A stretch of DNA of 64,000 nucleotides from Comamonas flocculans (GCF_007954405.1 NZ_CP042344.1:2666001-2730000), one strand, 5' to 3'; positions 45,906 through 55,200 are shown, counted from the first letter of the stretch. A program made the numbers and translations. The notes: a model not told the origin generated them from the letters alone.

Positions 45906-47585
45906 ATGACGAACCACGAATCCCTCACCCGCCGCGACTTCATGAACGGCGTCGGCATGGGCACTGCGGCACTGCTGGCTGGTTTGCCGCAAGTCGAAGC
46001 CGCGCCCGCAATGCAAAGCGCAAGCGATACCTTTGAACCGGACGTTGCTCTGGAGTTGATCGCCCTACCGCGCAGTGTTTCGCTGCGACCGGGGCGAGCA
46101 ACATCCGTGTGGTCGTACCAGTCGCGCGTGCTGAAAGGGGATCCAGTAAGCGTGCAGGCGCTACCCGACAGCTACCTGGGCCCGATCCTGCGCCTGCGGC
46201 GCGGCCAAAAAGTCCGCATCGATTTCATCAACCGGCTGGACCAGCCGAGCACCGTGCACTGGCACGGCCTGCACGTCCCCGACACCATGGACGGGCATCC
46301 GCGCTTTGCGATCGGGCGGGGCGAGCGCTATCGCTACGAGTTCGAAGTGCGCAACCGCGCCGGCACCTACTGGTATCACCCCCACCCCCACGGCCATACG
46401 GGCGAGCAGGTGTATTTCGGCCTTGCCGGCCTGCTCCTGGTGAGCGATGAGGAGGAGCAGGCGCTGCCGCTGCCACGCGGCCAATACGATCTGCCGATCG
46501 TCATTCAGGATCGCAGCTTCGACGACGGCAACCAACTCCGCTACCTCAGCGGCACCGGGCCGACTGCGCGCGGCAACGCATCCGGCGCGCCGTCTGCACC
46601 GGGCAACACGATGGGCGGTGGGGGAATGATGGGCGGCATGATGAGCCGCGGGGCCATGATGTCGGGCGGCATGGGCGACATGATGACGCGCATGATGGGG
46701 TTCCTTGGCGACACCGTCCTGGTCAACGGCCGCCCGGAGTCATTGATCGAGGTCGCCACGCACCCCTATCGGCTGCGTATCCTGAACGGCTCCAACTCGC
46801 GCATCTACAAGCTGGCGTGGCAGGACGGCCGGCCACTCACCGTGATCGGCACCGATGGCGGGCTGCTGGAGCGGCCGGTGCACAAGGACTACGTGATGCT
46901 GGCCCCCGCCGAGCGCGTTGAACTGTGGGCCGACTTCAGCAAGGACGATCTGGGCACGCAGCTCACGATGATAAGTCTTGCGTTTGAAGGCGCCATGGGG
47001 CGCATGATGGACATGATGGGTGGCGGCTCCATGGGGGACGCGATGGGCGGCTCGTCGCTGGCCGCTGGTGCACGGTTTCCGATATTCACGGTCAAGGTTG
47101 CGCGCAAGGTAAACGGGTCGCTCCAACTGCCCGATCGGCTGTCTGCGATCTCCTGGCCGCGCCTGCAGGATGCAGTCAACCGTGCGAAGCCAAGAACGTT
47201 CCGCATCACGATGGCGCAGATGCAATGGGGCTTCAACGGCCGCAGCTTCCAGATGACGGCTGTGGCGCCCACTGAAGTTGTGAAGCTGGGAACCACGGAG
47301 GTTTGGGAGTTCGCCAACGACGGCGGCATGATGACGATGGCGCATCCAATCCACGTGCACGATCAGCAATTTCAGGTGCTGGAGCGGCGCCACGGCGCGG
47401 GCAGCAGCGGCGTACGCGATGGCTATGTCGATCAAGGCTGGAAAGACACTGTGCTGGTGATGCCGGGTGATCGCGTGAAGCTCTTGATGCGTTTCGCCGA
47501 CTATTCGGGGCTCTACCTTTATCACTGCCACATGCTGGAGCATGAGGATCTGGGCCTCATGCGCAATTACCGCATCGAGGCTTGA
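45906..47585 (+). CDS. second multicopper oxidase (CueO-like), Met-rich
   Basis: A 559-aa Tat-exported enzyme (TRRDFMNGVGMGTAALLAG from residue 8). Copper ligands: HWHGLH (118-122), YHPHPHG (158-163), HPIHVHDQQ and HCHMLEHED (Cys541). Two Met/Gly-rich loops (GGGMMGGMMSRGAMMSGGMG and GRMMDMMGGGSMGDAMGG) resemble the copper-binding loop of CueO. Probably oxidises Cu(I) in the periplasm, alongside CopA, to which it is only distantly similar. SD TGGAGA. Last cargo gene before the relaxase. Confidence 0.92.
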   Translation: MTNHESLTRRDFMNGVGMGTAALLAGLPQVEAAPAMQSASDTFEPDVALELIALPRSVSLRPGRATSVWSYQSRVLKGDPVSVQALPDSYLGPILRLRRGQKVRIDFINRLDQPSTVHWHGLHVPDTMDGHPRFAIGRGERYRYEFEVRNRAGTYWYHPHPHGHTGEQVYFGLAGLLLVSDEEEQALPLPRGQYDLPIVIQDRSFDDGNQLRYLSGTGPTARGNASGAPSAPGNTMGGGGMMGGMMSRGAMMSGGMGDMMTRMMGFLGDTVLVNGRPESLIEVATHPYRLRILNGSNSRIYKLAWQDGRPLTVIGTDGGLLERPVHKDYVMLAPAERVELWADFSKDDLGTQLTMISLAFEGAMGRMMDMMGGGSMGDAMGGSSLAAGARFPIFTVKVARKVNGSLQLPDRLSAISWPRLQDAVNRAKPRTFRITMAQMQWGFNGRSFQMTAVAPTEVVKLGTTEVWEFANDGGMMTMAHPIHVHDQQFQVLERRHGAGSSGVRDGYVDQGWKDTVLVMPGDRVKLLMRFADYSGLYLYHCHMLEHEDLGLMRNYRIEA

Positions 47586-47783
47586 ATGTCGGCCATTGGC
47601 TCCGGCGCGGTCTTCTGTTCATGGTCTGTTCTCTCTCAAGCCCGCTCCGCGGGCTCGATCATGGGACAGAACTTTCACTCATCGCCGTGTGCAGATTTCA
47701 GCGCCACCTGCTATTCCAGATGAGGTTGCAGCAGATTACTTTGAATCCATTCTGTTGGATCGTTTATGCTGGCCTCGCTAACC

Positions 47784-49772
47784 TCAGGACAGCCCAGGCT
47801 GCCGTCCAATTTCCCAAGACACCCCACCGCCGCGCACCGTCGCGGCGATCTGCTTTCCCAACTGCTGCTCGATCACCGGTTTCCACGGAACCAGACTGAA
47901 TCCCATGCCATCGTCAAGCATTGCGTAGCGCCCACTGGCGAGCATCACGCTGCGCCGGTAGATGCCAGCCACGCGCTGCCCATCGGCTACGGGCCGATGT
48001 TCCAGGCCAGTTTCGGCGGCAATGGCTTTGGCGGCCTGCGCCAGTTCCCGGTAGCGCAGCGTGCCCAGCAGGTTGCGCGCCAGGATCACGCGCTGCCCGC
48101 GACGCTCTGCAAGCCCCTGTTCAGCCAAGAAGTCGGCGCGCTGCTGCATCGCCTGTTTGGCCTCGCTGCCAAAGCCCAGGTCGCCCAGGCCCGAGCCGCC
48201 GCCGATCAGTTGTTGGTCGAGCCAAGTGGCCCCCATCACGCGGGCCTGCCGCTCGATGGGCAGGTGCGATTTCAGTTCCACAGCCACGCCGCCCAGGCGC
48301 TGCGCGTCATACTGGCGGCCACGCTCGGGCAGATCGTCCGGCACCTTCCATAGCCCCTCGGCCACGCGCTCCACGATGCCGGCCCGGCGCAGGGCTTCGA
48401 GCCGGCGGACGTGGGCGGCGACGACTTCCTGCGGATCGCGGCCGGGCACGGCTTGACCCTGCGCAATTGCTAGGTGATGGTCGGTGCGGTACAGGCCATC
48501 GCTCGCCAGCGCGGCGATGTTCTTGTCTGCCGCCCGCACGTCGGCCGAACCCTTCACTTCCACCACGGCGCCGGCCGGATAGTTCACCAGTTCGTCGCGG
48601 GCGTTGAGCGCGACGTAGTGGGCCTTGCCGTCCACTCCGTCGATGACCAGATAGCCTCGGTCGCGCAGTTCGTCGGCCAGCCCCTTCGCGGCCACGCGGC
48701 CGAGGATGGTTCGGCCACTTCCATCGGCACCTTGGCCCGGCTCGAACACCGCCAGCTCGCGCGGCTCGCCACGCATGGCCCGCTGCATGGTGCGGATGAT
48801 GTCGCCGCGCTCGCCCAGGGCGCGCAGCGTCTTTTCCGCATCGGCATGAACGGCCCAGGTGCCCGGCTGCATCTCGTCGGCCAGGCCCAGGCGCTGCAAG
48901 CGTTGCAGGCGGCCGATCAGCAGCAGGCGCTGGCGTTGCAGCCGCAGTTCGTTGAAGCGTTCGATCTGCACCCGGCCGTCGTCACCGGCCTCGCGCTTCA
49001 GCGTGCGATCCAGGCTCGTCCACCGCTCTTGCTCCACCTCGCGTTGCAAGGTCTGCTGGATCTCCAGCTCGGTGCGCGGCCCCAGCCATTCGGTCGCCAG
49101 TTCGGCGGCGCGATGGCGGAAGCCACCGGCGATGTAGTCGCCCGCGATGATGAGGTCTTTGCCGGTGTCGTCGCGCCCGCGCACGACGATGTGCATGTGT
49201 GGGTTGTCGGTGTTCCAGTGGTTGACGGCCACCCAATCGAGGCCCGTGCCCAGGTCGGCCTCCATCCGGCCCATGAGGTGCCGCGTGTAGGTGCGCAGGT
49301 CTTCCAGCTCGGCGCCATCCTCGGGCGAAAGGATGAAGCGGAAGTGATGCCGGTCATCAGCGCAGCGTTCCTTGAAGGCGTCGAGGTCGGCGGCATCGGT
49401 CTGCGGCCCGTAGGCTTGCCCCGGCTCGCCATCGCGGCCCACGCCATCGCGCTCGATGTATCGCAGGTGCTTGGCGAGCGATTGGGGGCTGGCCCGCTGC
49501 TGGTTGACCAGCAGCGTCTTGATGGTCACGCGCCGCGACATGGGCGTGAGCTTCGCCCCGGCGAGGCGCGCCGCCGTGTGGCCGCGCCCCAGGCGCGAGC
49601 CGGGCCGCTGGCCGGTGCCGGCGCCCTTGCCACGGCCACCAGGACGGCGCACCGTGGACTTGCCGCCGCTGGCCTTGCCCGCCTGCTTGAGCACCTTGGA
49701 GACGAAGCCCTGGCCCCGGTTCTTTTGGGGGTTGGAGCGGATGCGGAAATCATCGTCGCGGCGGTCGGTCAT
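47784..49772 (-). CDS. relaxase with DUF3363 domain (TraI-type)
   Basis: A 662-aa DNA-nicking relaxase that starts transfer at oriT. A basic N-terminus leads to the relaxase core: candidate catalytic Tyr105 (KHLRYIERDG) and the HUH metal motif NPHMHIVVRG (His192, His194). The DUF3363 region fills the C-terminal half and the protein ends with VSWEIGRQPGLS. Start set at MTDRRDDDFRIRSNPQKNRG, as in Tn4371-type relaxases; the frame is open for 125 codons upstream but without coding character. No lesions. Confidence 0.93.
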   Translation of the reverse strand: MTDRRDDDFRIRSNPQKNRGQGFVSKVLKQAGKASGGKSTVRRPGGRGKGAGTGQRPGSRLGRGHTAARLAGAKLTPMSRRVTIKTLLVNQQRASPQSLAKHLRYIERDGVGRDGEPGQAYGPQTDAADLDAFKERCADDRHHFRFILSPEDGAELEDLRTYTRHLMGRMEADLGTGLDWVAVNHWNTDNPHMHIVVRGRDDTGKDLIIAGDYIAGGFRHRAAELATEWLGPRTELEIQQTLQREVEQERWTSLDRTLKREAGDDGRVQIERFNELRLQRQRLLLIGRLQRLQRLGLADEMQPGTWAVHADAEKTLRALGERGDIIRTMQRAMRGEPRELAVFEPGQGADGSGRTILGRVAAKGLADELRDRGYLVIDGVDGKAHYVALNARDELVNYPAGAVVEVKGSADVRAADKNIAALASDGLYRTDHHLAIAQGQAVPGRDPQEVVAAHVRRLEALRRAGIVERVAEGLWKVPDDLPERGRQYDAQRLGGVAVELKSHLPIERQARVMGATWLDQQLIGGGSGLGDLGFGSEAKQAMQQRADFLAEQGLAERRGQRVILARNLLGTLRYRELAQAAKAIAAETGLEHRPVADGQRVAGIYRRSVMLASGRYAMLDDGMGFSLVPWKPVIEQQLGKQIAATVRGGGVSWEIGRQPGLS

Positions 49773-50220
49773 GGCTGCGCTCCCTGCAAGCTCCAGCGTG
49801 TCCGGTCGTGCGAAGCACGCGGACATGCCTGCATTGGCGCGGGCTTCGCGCCCCAAGCGGCACGGCGGCGAAGCCGCTGCGTGCCGCGCCACCCCCACGT
49901 GCAGACTGGCTTTGCGGCCCGACAGGTGCCGCACCCTTTTGTCTTGCCTTCCGCCTTTGCCCCTCGCTGGCACTCCGGGCAGCGGCGGCCCGGCGGCGCT
50001 GCTGCGCGAGCAGCCAGCGTGCCGGCGAACGCGGACACGGCCACAGGCCGGGCGCGTTCGAGGCAAGACGCCTGCACGTTGGAGGGCTGCGCCGGAGGCA
50101 GCGCGAAGTGCGGTGCGAATGCACCCGCACTGCATGCGCGACGACAAAGCGACGAACAGCAGAACGACACGCCCGATGGCACGATGAACTGCACGGCAAC
50201 GTGCAGCGAGTCAGCAGCCA
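49773..50220. other. 448-bp non-coding region upstream of the relaxase, oriT candidate
   Basis: It lies between traF and the relaxase, both read leftward, with no credible gene. In related systems oriT is next to the relaxase gene. I see GC-rich inverted segments (for example GCGGCGAAGCCGC near 49861-49883) but cannot mark a nick site. Confidence 0.4.
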
Positions 50221-50820
50221 TCATGGGCGGGACTCCAGCCAGACCTGATGCGCGACGCCGATCACGGCGGATGTGCTGACCGGCCCGAAATACCGGCTGT
50301 CGAACGACGCCGGGTTGGTCACACCGAGCAGGAAGAGTTCACCGGGCTCGAGGCGACGGCATTGCTGCCAGGATGGCAGCGGCCGGCCCCAGCGGTCGGC
50401 AGGCAGCACGGCGGCCGAAGGCACGCCGTCGATGCGGACGATGCGGCCAGTGATGCACACCTCCTGCGGCGCAACGGCGCCCACGCGCTTTAGCAGCGGC
50501 ACGCGCGCCGGCAGGTAGCCGCGCTGCGCGGCCAGCGCGGCGGCGTCTGGCGGCAGCGCGGTCAGGACGATGCTGCCCACGGACAAGGAACGTGGCTGCG
50601 AGCCGGTGCCGTGGCCCAGCGGATCGACGCTATACCAGCCGACCGCCACGCTATCGGACGGGTTGTAGATCAGGCGCGGCAGCGGATGCACGAAGGACGC
50701 CCAGGCCAGCGCAGCGAGGCCGCAGGTGGATATGCCCGCCAGCACGAGGCGAGCGCGCAGGCGCGAACGAGGACGTGGCGGAATGCCCGCTGCACCGGCA
50801 ATGGCGGATGGAAGCGTCAT
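50221..50820 (-). CDS. traF: S26-family signal peptidase TraF
   Basis: A 199-aa inner-membrane serine peptidase, in RP4 needed to mature and cyclise the TrbC pilin. One membrane helix (about 24-42), catalytic Ser57 in NPSDSVAVGWY and Lys111 in LLKRVGA, and the VTNPASFDSRYFGPV box. It overlaps DUF2840 by 4 bp. Confidence 0.92.
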   Translation of the reverse strand: MTLPSAIAGAAGIPPRPRSRLRARLVLAGISTCGLAALAWASFVHPLPRLIYNPSDSVAVGWYSVDPLGHGTGSQPRSLSVGSIVLTALPPDAAALAAQRGYLPARVPLLKRVGAVAPQEVCITGRIVRIDGVPSAAVLPADRWGRPLPSWQQCRRLEPGELFLLGVTNPASFDSRYFGPVSTSAVIGVAHQVWLESRP

Positions 50821-51362
50821 GGCAGTGCCCTCCCGATGAGCCAGGCGGCGTGCCGCTCTGCGGTGTATTTGGGCAGTGGCAGGCGCGCAGCGAGCCGGTT
50901 GGCGAGCGTGCGCCAGTACGCGGGCGAGACAGCGACGAGCGCGATGCCCAGCGCCTCGATGGCGTCGATGCGTTCCAGCACGGCACGGACCTGGTTCTCA
51001 CCCTCGGCGTGCAGCAGCAGGCGCGCACCCGGCTGCACGCCAGGAATGCGCTGCGCCGCATCGAGCGGCGTGCAAGCCTGCATCATCATGAGCTGCCAGC
51101 GCACGGTGCCGTAGTCGTTGGCCTGCCAGCGGACACGGCACAGAACCGCGTTCGGCAGGAATACGGCGCAGCGCCGCCAGCGGTCGAGCCGGATGATGCG
51201 CGCCGGCTCGCCGAAGCGCAGATAGAGCTTGAAGCATGGCTCGATGTAGGCCAGCGCCACGCGCGTCAGCGGTGCGCTGGCAGGCTGGCCAGCAAGCGCG
51301 GCCGGTGATGGTAGCGGCGCAGCCGTGGCCGCGACAGCGGCAGACGAAGCGAATGCAATCAT
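50817..51362 (-). CDS. DUF2840 domain protein
   Basis: A 181-aa protein matching the DUF2840 family found between traF and parA of Tn4371-type ICEs. Core: LTRVALAYIEPCFKLYLRFGEP, RRCAVFLPNAVLCRVRWQANDYGTV (read as two blocks), and a C-terminal PKYTAERHAAWLIGRALP. No signal peptide certain. It overlaps its neighbours by 4 bp on both sides. Function unknown. Confidence 0.85.
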   Translation of the reverse strand: MIAFASSAAVAATAAPLPSPAALAGQPASAPLTRVALAYIEPCFKLYLRFGEPARIIRLDRWRRCAVFLPNAVLCRVRWQANDYGTVRWQLMMMQACTPLDAAQRIPGVQPGARLLLHAEGENQVRAVLERIDAIEALGIALVAVSPAYWRTLANRLAARLPLPKYTAERHAAWLIGRALP

Positions 51363-51643
51363 GGGGTGTTCTCCCTGCGGTGTTCTGGAAACTCGCGCTC
51401 CAGCAGGCCGCGCAGCAGATCGGCAACGGTCACGCCTTGCGTGAAGGCCGATACCTTGATGCGCGCCCGCATCGCGGGCGTGATGTCGAGGGTCAGGCGG
51501 GCGGTGTAGAGCTCGCCTTTGCCCAGCGCATCGGCGTCGCCCTGGCGAATCCACGCCTCGGCGTGCGGATTCGCAGGCGGACGCGCACCGATGCCGACGC
51601 GCTTTGCCGTGCGTTTGCTGTTCGGCAGCGGTTTCTCGGTCAT
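51359..51643 (-). CDS. small ribbon-helix-helix-like protein next to parA
   Basis: A 94-aa cytoplasmic protein. The C-terminal half, YTARLTLDITPAMRARIKVSAF then TQGVTVADLLRGLLEREF, fits a ribbon-helix-helix fold (beta strand, two helices) like ParG/CopG partner proteins. Coupled to parA by a 4-bp overlap, so it may be the DNA-binding partner of ParA or regulate it. Confidence 0.8.
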   Translation of the reverse strand: MTEKPLPNSKRTAKRVGIGARPPANPHAEAWIRQGDADALGKGELYTARLTLDITPAMRARIKVSAFTQGVTVADLLRGLLEREFPEHRRENTP

Positions 51644-52278
51644 GTCGGCCACCGCAGCAGTTCGTCCACCAGGGCGGTGATTTCGCGGGCGGCAGCGCTG
51701 TCGGGCGCCGTCTCGCGTGCAAGCCGCCCAGCGGCCACGCTGTCGGCGAACACGATGCGCTGATGCACTTCCGCGCGCAGCGCAGGGAGCGGCTGTTCTG
51801 CGAGCGCCTGGCGCGCTTCGCGCCCGATCACCGTGGTACTGACGCGCCGATTGATGACGAAGGCCGCGCGCAGCGCAGGCCGGAACACCTGCGCTTCGCG
51901 GATCAGCGCCACCATCTCGGCACTGGCCCACAGGTCGTAGGGGCTGGGCTGCACGGGGATCAGCACGTGCTCGGCCGCTAGCAGCGCGGAGCGCGCCAAG
52001 GCGGCAATGCGCGGCGGGCCGTCGATGACGACGTGATCGGCCCGCCTGGCGAGTTCTGGCGCTTCCTGATGCAGCGTTTCGCGTGCAAGGCCCACGGCGC
52101 TGAACAGCCGTGGCAAGCCTTGCTGGCTTCTGCGCTGTGTCCAGTCCAGCGATGAACCCTGTGGGTCAGCGTCCAGCAGGATGACGTGCTGGCCGCGCAT
52201 CGCCAGCTCGCCGGCGATGTGCGTGGCGAGCGTGGTTTTGCCCACGCCGCCTTTCTGGTTGAGCAGAGCGACGATCAT
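51640..52278 (-). CDS. parA: ParA-family partition ATPase
   Basis: A 212-aa Walker-type ATPase: deviant Walker A KGGVGKTT (9-16), VILLDADPQGSSLDW and VVIDGPPR. The short form lacks an N-terminal helix-turn-helix. SD GGAGGG before the ATG at 52278. Stabilises the element in its excised, plasmid-like stage, probably with the adjacent small protein. Confidence 0.93.
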   Translation of the reverse strand: MIVALLNQKGGVGKTTLATHIAGELAMRGQHVILLDADPQGSSLDWTQRRSQQGLPRLFSAVGLARETLHQEAPELARRADHVVIDGPPRIAALARSALLAAEHVLIPVQPSPYDLWASAEMVALIREAQVFRPALRAAFVINRRVSTTVIGREARQALAEQPLPALRAEVHQRIVFADSVAAGRLARETAPDSAAAREITALVDELLRWPT

Positions 52279-52373
52279 GGCGCGGCCCTCCGTGTTGGAA
52301 AGCCGGGCTGTCGCTGCCGCCGCATTTGTGGCCGCGTGGCGGTTGTCCACCGCAGCGGCGCTTCTCTACCAAA

Positions 52374-52403
52374 AGTTAGAGATTTAGAAGTTAGGTAGTT
52401 AGA
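52374..52403. repeat. four AT-rich heptamer repeats upstream of parA
   Basis: AGTTAGA (52374-52380), ATTTAGA (52382-52388), AGTTAGG (52389-52395) and AGTTAGA (52397-52403), spaced 7-8 bp. They lie 96 bp upstream of parA in the least GC-rich part of the region. Possible parS/operator or the unwinding part of an origin. Confidence 0.7.
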
Positions 52404-52447
52404 GAGCGCGGAAACCCAACGCTGGCACGGGTTTGCGGTCGATCGGC

Positions 52448-52511
52448 ACGCCTGATAGCACGATAGTCCCACGCCTGATAGCACGATACCCCGTACGCCT
52501 GATAGCACGAC
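52448..52511. repeat. three iteron-like repeats (candidate oriV)
   Basis: ACGCCTGATAGCACGA occurs at 52448, 52471 and 52495, spacing 23 and 24 bp, that is, on one face of the helix about every two turns. They lie between parA and repA, next to the heptamers. This is the classic layout of Rep-binding iterons. Confidence 0.8.
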
Positions 52512-52534
52512 ACCATTCACAGGCTGTCCCGGAG

Positions 52535-53380
52535 TTATCCCCGTGCCGTCTGCGGCACGGGCCGGAAGGTCAGCAGCTCCATGCCGTTGTCCGGCATCCG
52601 ATCGATGCCCAGGACGTAGCCGGGCAGCGACTGCCGCGCGACCAGCGCGCGCAGGTCGCAGGCGAAGTCGTAAGGCTTCGCGGTGCTGCCCGATTTCTGA
52701 TGCAGGTAGCGAAAGTCGAACTGCCAGCCGTATGCCTGCTTGCCGCCGTGCTTGCGCACCAGGCGGTACAGCCAGCGCTCGATGCCGCCCGTCAGCCGGA
52801 AATACGCTGGGTCGATGGTCAGCACCAGGGCGGCGTCGAACACGCCCGCATAGAACCAGTCCGGCAGGATCAGCTCGATGCCCAGCGGCGTGCCGCTGGC
52901 ATCGACCAGTTCCTTCCATTCGTTGATCCACGAGAAGCGGTGCAGGCGCCGCCCGGTCGTCTCGCGGATGGACGTGGCCACCGTGGTCGATTGCAGCCGG
53001 TCGAGCGCGGCCTTGAGGCGCTGGTAGTCGCGCAGCGACTTGCCGCGCCCGATGAAGCGCAGGATTTCGTAGGGCGTGGCGCGCATCAGCCGCGACGGGC
53101 GCAAGCCTGCGTCCTTCGCCTCCACGATCTGCGAGGCCGCCCAGATCAGCACGTCCGCATCCCAAATCGTGGCGATGCCGTGCTCGGCCGTGCCTTCCAC
53201 GCGGATCGTCACGTTGCCCGCACGGAAGTCGATGGGCTTGACCCGCTTGGACTTGCCGAGCGAGAAGAACGGATAGGCCATCAAGTCCTGGCTGTCGCGC
53301 GGCGCCATGCAGCCAGGCAAGGCGTGGAACAAGTCGAGCTGTTCGCGCTCCTGCGACGGTTTGGACACGGCGGAGGCCAC
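52535..53380 (-). CDS. repA: replication initiator protein RepA
   Basis: A 281-aa replication initiator family protein of the type carried by Tn4371 ICEs. The middle part has winged-helix features (TPYEILRFIGRGKSLRDYQRLKAALDRLQSTTV as two blocks; LPDWFYAGVF; WLYRLVRKHGG). Its stop is 23 bp from the iterons. Such proteins may allow rolling or theta replication of the excised circle. No breaks. Confidence 0.88.
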   Translation of the reverse strand: MASAVSKPSQEREQLDLFHALPGCMAPRDSQDLMAYPFFSLGKSKRVKPIDFRAGNVTIRVEGTAEHGIATIWDADVLIWAASQIVEAKDAGLRPSRLMRATPYEILRFIGRGKSLRDYQRLKAALDRLQSTTVATSIRETTGRRLHRFSWINEWKELVDASGTPLGIELILPDWFYAGVFDAALVLTIDPAYFRLTGGIERWLYRLVRKHGGKQAYGWQFDFRYLHQKSGSTAKPYDFACDLRALVARQSLPGYVLGIDRMPDNGMELLTFRPVPQTARG

Positions 53381-53394
53381 CCGCGCGCCGCCGA

Positions 53395-53676
53395 TCAGCG
53401 CGCACGGCTGTCGGCCGAGTGGTGCTCGGCGTATTCGGGGTCGGAAGTCGTCTCGAAACTGCGGTCGGCGGCCCAGGCATCGAGGTCGGCCACGGCGTAC
53501 ATGACGCGGCGGCCGAACTTGCGAAAGCGCGGGCCACCACCGATCACGCGCTGCTTTTCCAGCGTGCGCGGCGACAGGCGCAGGTAGTCGGCGGCTTCGT
53601 CGTTGGTGAAGTAGCGTTGGGGCTGTGCAGCAGTGGTCGAGACAGTGGCGGCAGGCCGCAAGGGAGCGGGACGCAT
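53395..53676 (-). CDS. AlpA/excisionase-like helix-turn-helix protein
   Basis: A 93-aa protein starting at the ATG 8 nt after GGAGG; an upstream ATG lies in the SD itself. Core: YFTNDEAADYLRLSPRTLEKQRVIGGGP then RFRKFGRRVMYAVADLDAW, the HTH_17/excisionase fold. It precedes repA by 14 bp and may regulate it or act in excision. Confidence 0.87.
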   Translation of the reverse strand: MRPAPLRPAATVSTTAAQPQRYFTNDEAADYLRLSPRTLEKQRVIGGGPRFRKFGRRVMYAVADLDAWAADRSFETTSDPEYAEHHSADSRAR

Positions 53677-53759
53677 GGTGTGAACCTCCATCGGCTGAAA
53701 ACGCCCGGCCACACAGCGCAACCGGATGGAGGCAGTCTCAGAAAACGAGGCCCTTCTGC

Positions 53760-54512
53760 TCAGGGTCGTTTTGCGTTGGATTCAAAACGACCCTTCTCAA
53801 GTGGCGCAAGCTGTGCTAGGCGGCGATAGCCGCTGCGCATCAGCGCATCGCCGCGCCGCACCAGGCGGCGCACCTTGGAGCGCAGACCTCCGTCGCTGTA
53901 CCAATCAGCCACGGCGTCGACACCGAACAGCCCTTCGCCGACCTCGCGCAACGACGCACCCGCCAGGGTCGCGTCGAGTGCCTGCAAGGTGTGCAGTTCG
54001 AGCAGTGCGGCGGGGGGCGGCCTGGACCGGGCCATTGGCGCCGGCGTGTCGGGTGCATGCATGACGCCGCCACGACCGCGATAGGCATAGGCCACGGCCA
54101 TGCCGTCTTCCAAGCCGGACGCCAGCACGAAGCGCTGCCAATGGCCGGCGCTTCGTGCGATCAGCACCAGTCCCTTGCCGTCGTGCAGCAGTTGCTTGTG
54201 GCCAGGGATGCGCCAGAAGGAAAAAAGCTCTGCATCCACTGGCGGATCGGCGTCCGGGTAGAGCTGCACCACGGCAGCATGCCCCGGCTGCCAGGCCGGT
54301 TGCGCGTCACGCGCATCCAGGGCTGGGTCTTCCAGCAGGCGCAAGCCCCAGCGCTGCGCAGCATCGGGGCGGCGCGCACGGCGCCGCCAGTCGAGCCGGT
54401 AATCGGGATGCCTGCGCAGGTACTCCCAGGCCAGCGCGAGTGCATCCAGGCCCAGGATGTAGAGGTAGGCAGCGGTCGGATACCAGTGCGCGAGATGGTG
54501 AGGGTTGCCCAT
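53760..54512 (-). CDS. DUF2285 domain protein with DUF6499-like N-terminus
   Basis: A 250-aa protein starting at MGNPHHLAHWYPTAAY after AGGAG. The N-terminus (AWEYLRRHPDYRLDW) is the putative transcriptional-regulator part, and the C-terminus (LQALDATLAGASLREVGEGLFG, SKVRRLVRRGDALMRSGYRRL) is DUF2285. Common to Tn4371 and related ICEs in front of the AlpA-like gene. Role unproven, probably regulatory. Confidence 0.85.
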   Translation of the reverse strand: MGNPHHLAHWYPTAAYLYILGLDALALAWEYLRRHPDYRLDWRRRARRPDAAQRWGLRLLEDPALDARDAQPAWQPGHAAVVQLYPDADPPVDAELFSFWRIPGHKQLLHDGKGLVLIARSAGHWQRFVLASGLEDGMAVAYAYRGRGGVMHAPDTPAPMARSRPPPAALLELHTLQALDATLAGASLREVGEGLFGVDAVADWYSDGGLRSKVRRLVRRGDALMRSGYRRLAQLAPLEKGRFESNAKRP

Positions 54513-54852
54513 GATCGCCAAGCTCCTGTCGAAGATCAGGAACGTCGTCACGGGCGTTCAACACAGGGCTATCGCCGACGGTCAGCGGCCATCACAATCG
54601 GGTTGGGCTGTAACATTGAATGTCAAGACCGATCGACTCAGATGCATTGCGAAATTCGTCCGAATACGACGACCACGCAATTCCAAAACATCACGCGGTA
54701 TCAGACTCCGTGCCGCGAGCCGCATGAAGGATCGTGACTGTTTCCAGCACAAGTACAGGGCCCGCGCGCAAGAGTGCCAATTGAGACTTGGTGAGTCTGG
54801 AGCCAGACTGAAATAGTCTGAATGCGCCCCACTTGGCTGAAGCGCGAACGTT
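54513..54852. other. 340-bp intergenic region with lower GC
   Basis: No gene recognised. It contains AT-richer DNA than its neighbours and is upstream of DUF2285 (leftward) and downstream of DUF2958, so the DUF2285 promoter should be here. No clear dyad found. Confidence 0.5.
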
Positions 54853-55200
54853 TCAATCGACGACGGAACCGTTCTCCTGCGCCAGCCGCAGGTATTCCGA
54901 CAGAGGCCGCACCGCCTGGAAATACCGATCCCTCATCACCGGCTGCTGGCGGGGCCCGACGATGGCAGCGAGGTCGGAGAGCTTCACCGTCCCCAGCTCG
55001 GGCATGCTGATCCCGAGGTCGATCAGGCCTTGGGCCGTATCGCCATCGGCCGGGTCAAGCGCAGCCAGCAACCAGGTGGCATGGGCATCCGGCGTGAACA
55101 GCCGCACCACGGGCAGCGGGTCGATGGCCTGACCAGCGGACCGAGCCTGACCGTGGGCCAGCAACTGCCTGCGCTCGTCTTCGGTGATAAGTGGGTTCAT
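54853..55200 (-). CDS. DUF2958 domain protein
   Basis: A 115-aa cytoplasmic protein, start MNPLITEDERRQLLAHG. Core: PVVRLFTPDAHATWLLAALDPADGDTAQGLIDLG as two blocks, GTVKLSDLAAI and DRYFQAVRPLSEYLRLA, typical of DUF2958. A conserved ICE/plasmid backbone gene of unknown function. Divergent from the XRE regulator. Confidence 0.88.
   Translation of the reverse strand: MNPLITEDERRQLLAHGQARSAGQAIDPLPVVRLFTPDAHATWLLAALDPADGDTAQGLIDLGISMPELGTVKLSDLAAIVGPRQQPVMRDRYFQAVRPLSEYLRLAQENGSVVD

Noticed and set aside
45728..46036. Open frame before the second multicopper oxidase as an extra gene
   Set aside because: It runs far into the oxidase in another frame and its sequence has no recognisable domain.
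48474..50279. 600-codon plus-strand open frame opposite the relaxase
   Set aside because: Antisense shadow of an intact relaxase with all motifs.
52535..52543. TTATCCCCG as a DnaA box next to the iterons
   Set aside because: It differs from the consensus in three positions and is the stop region of repA.
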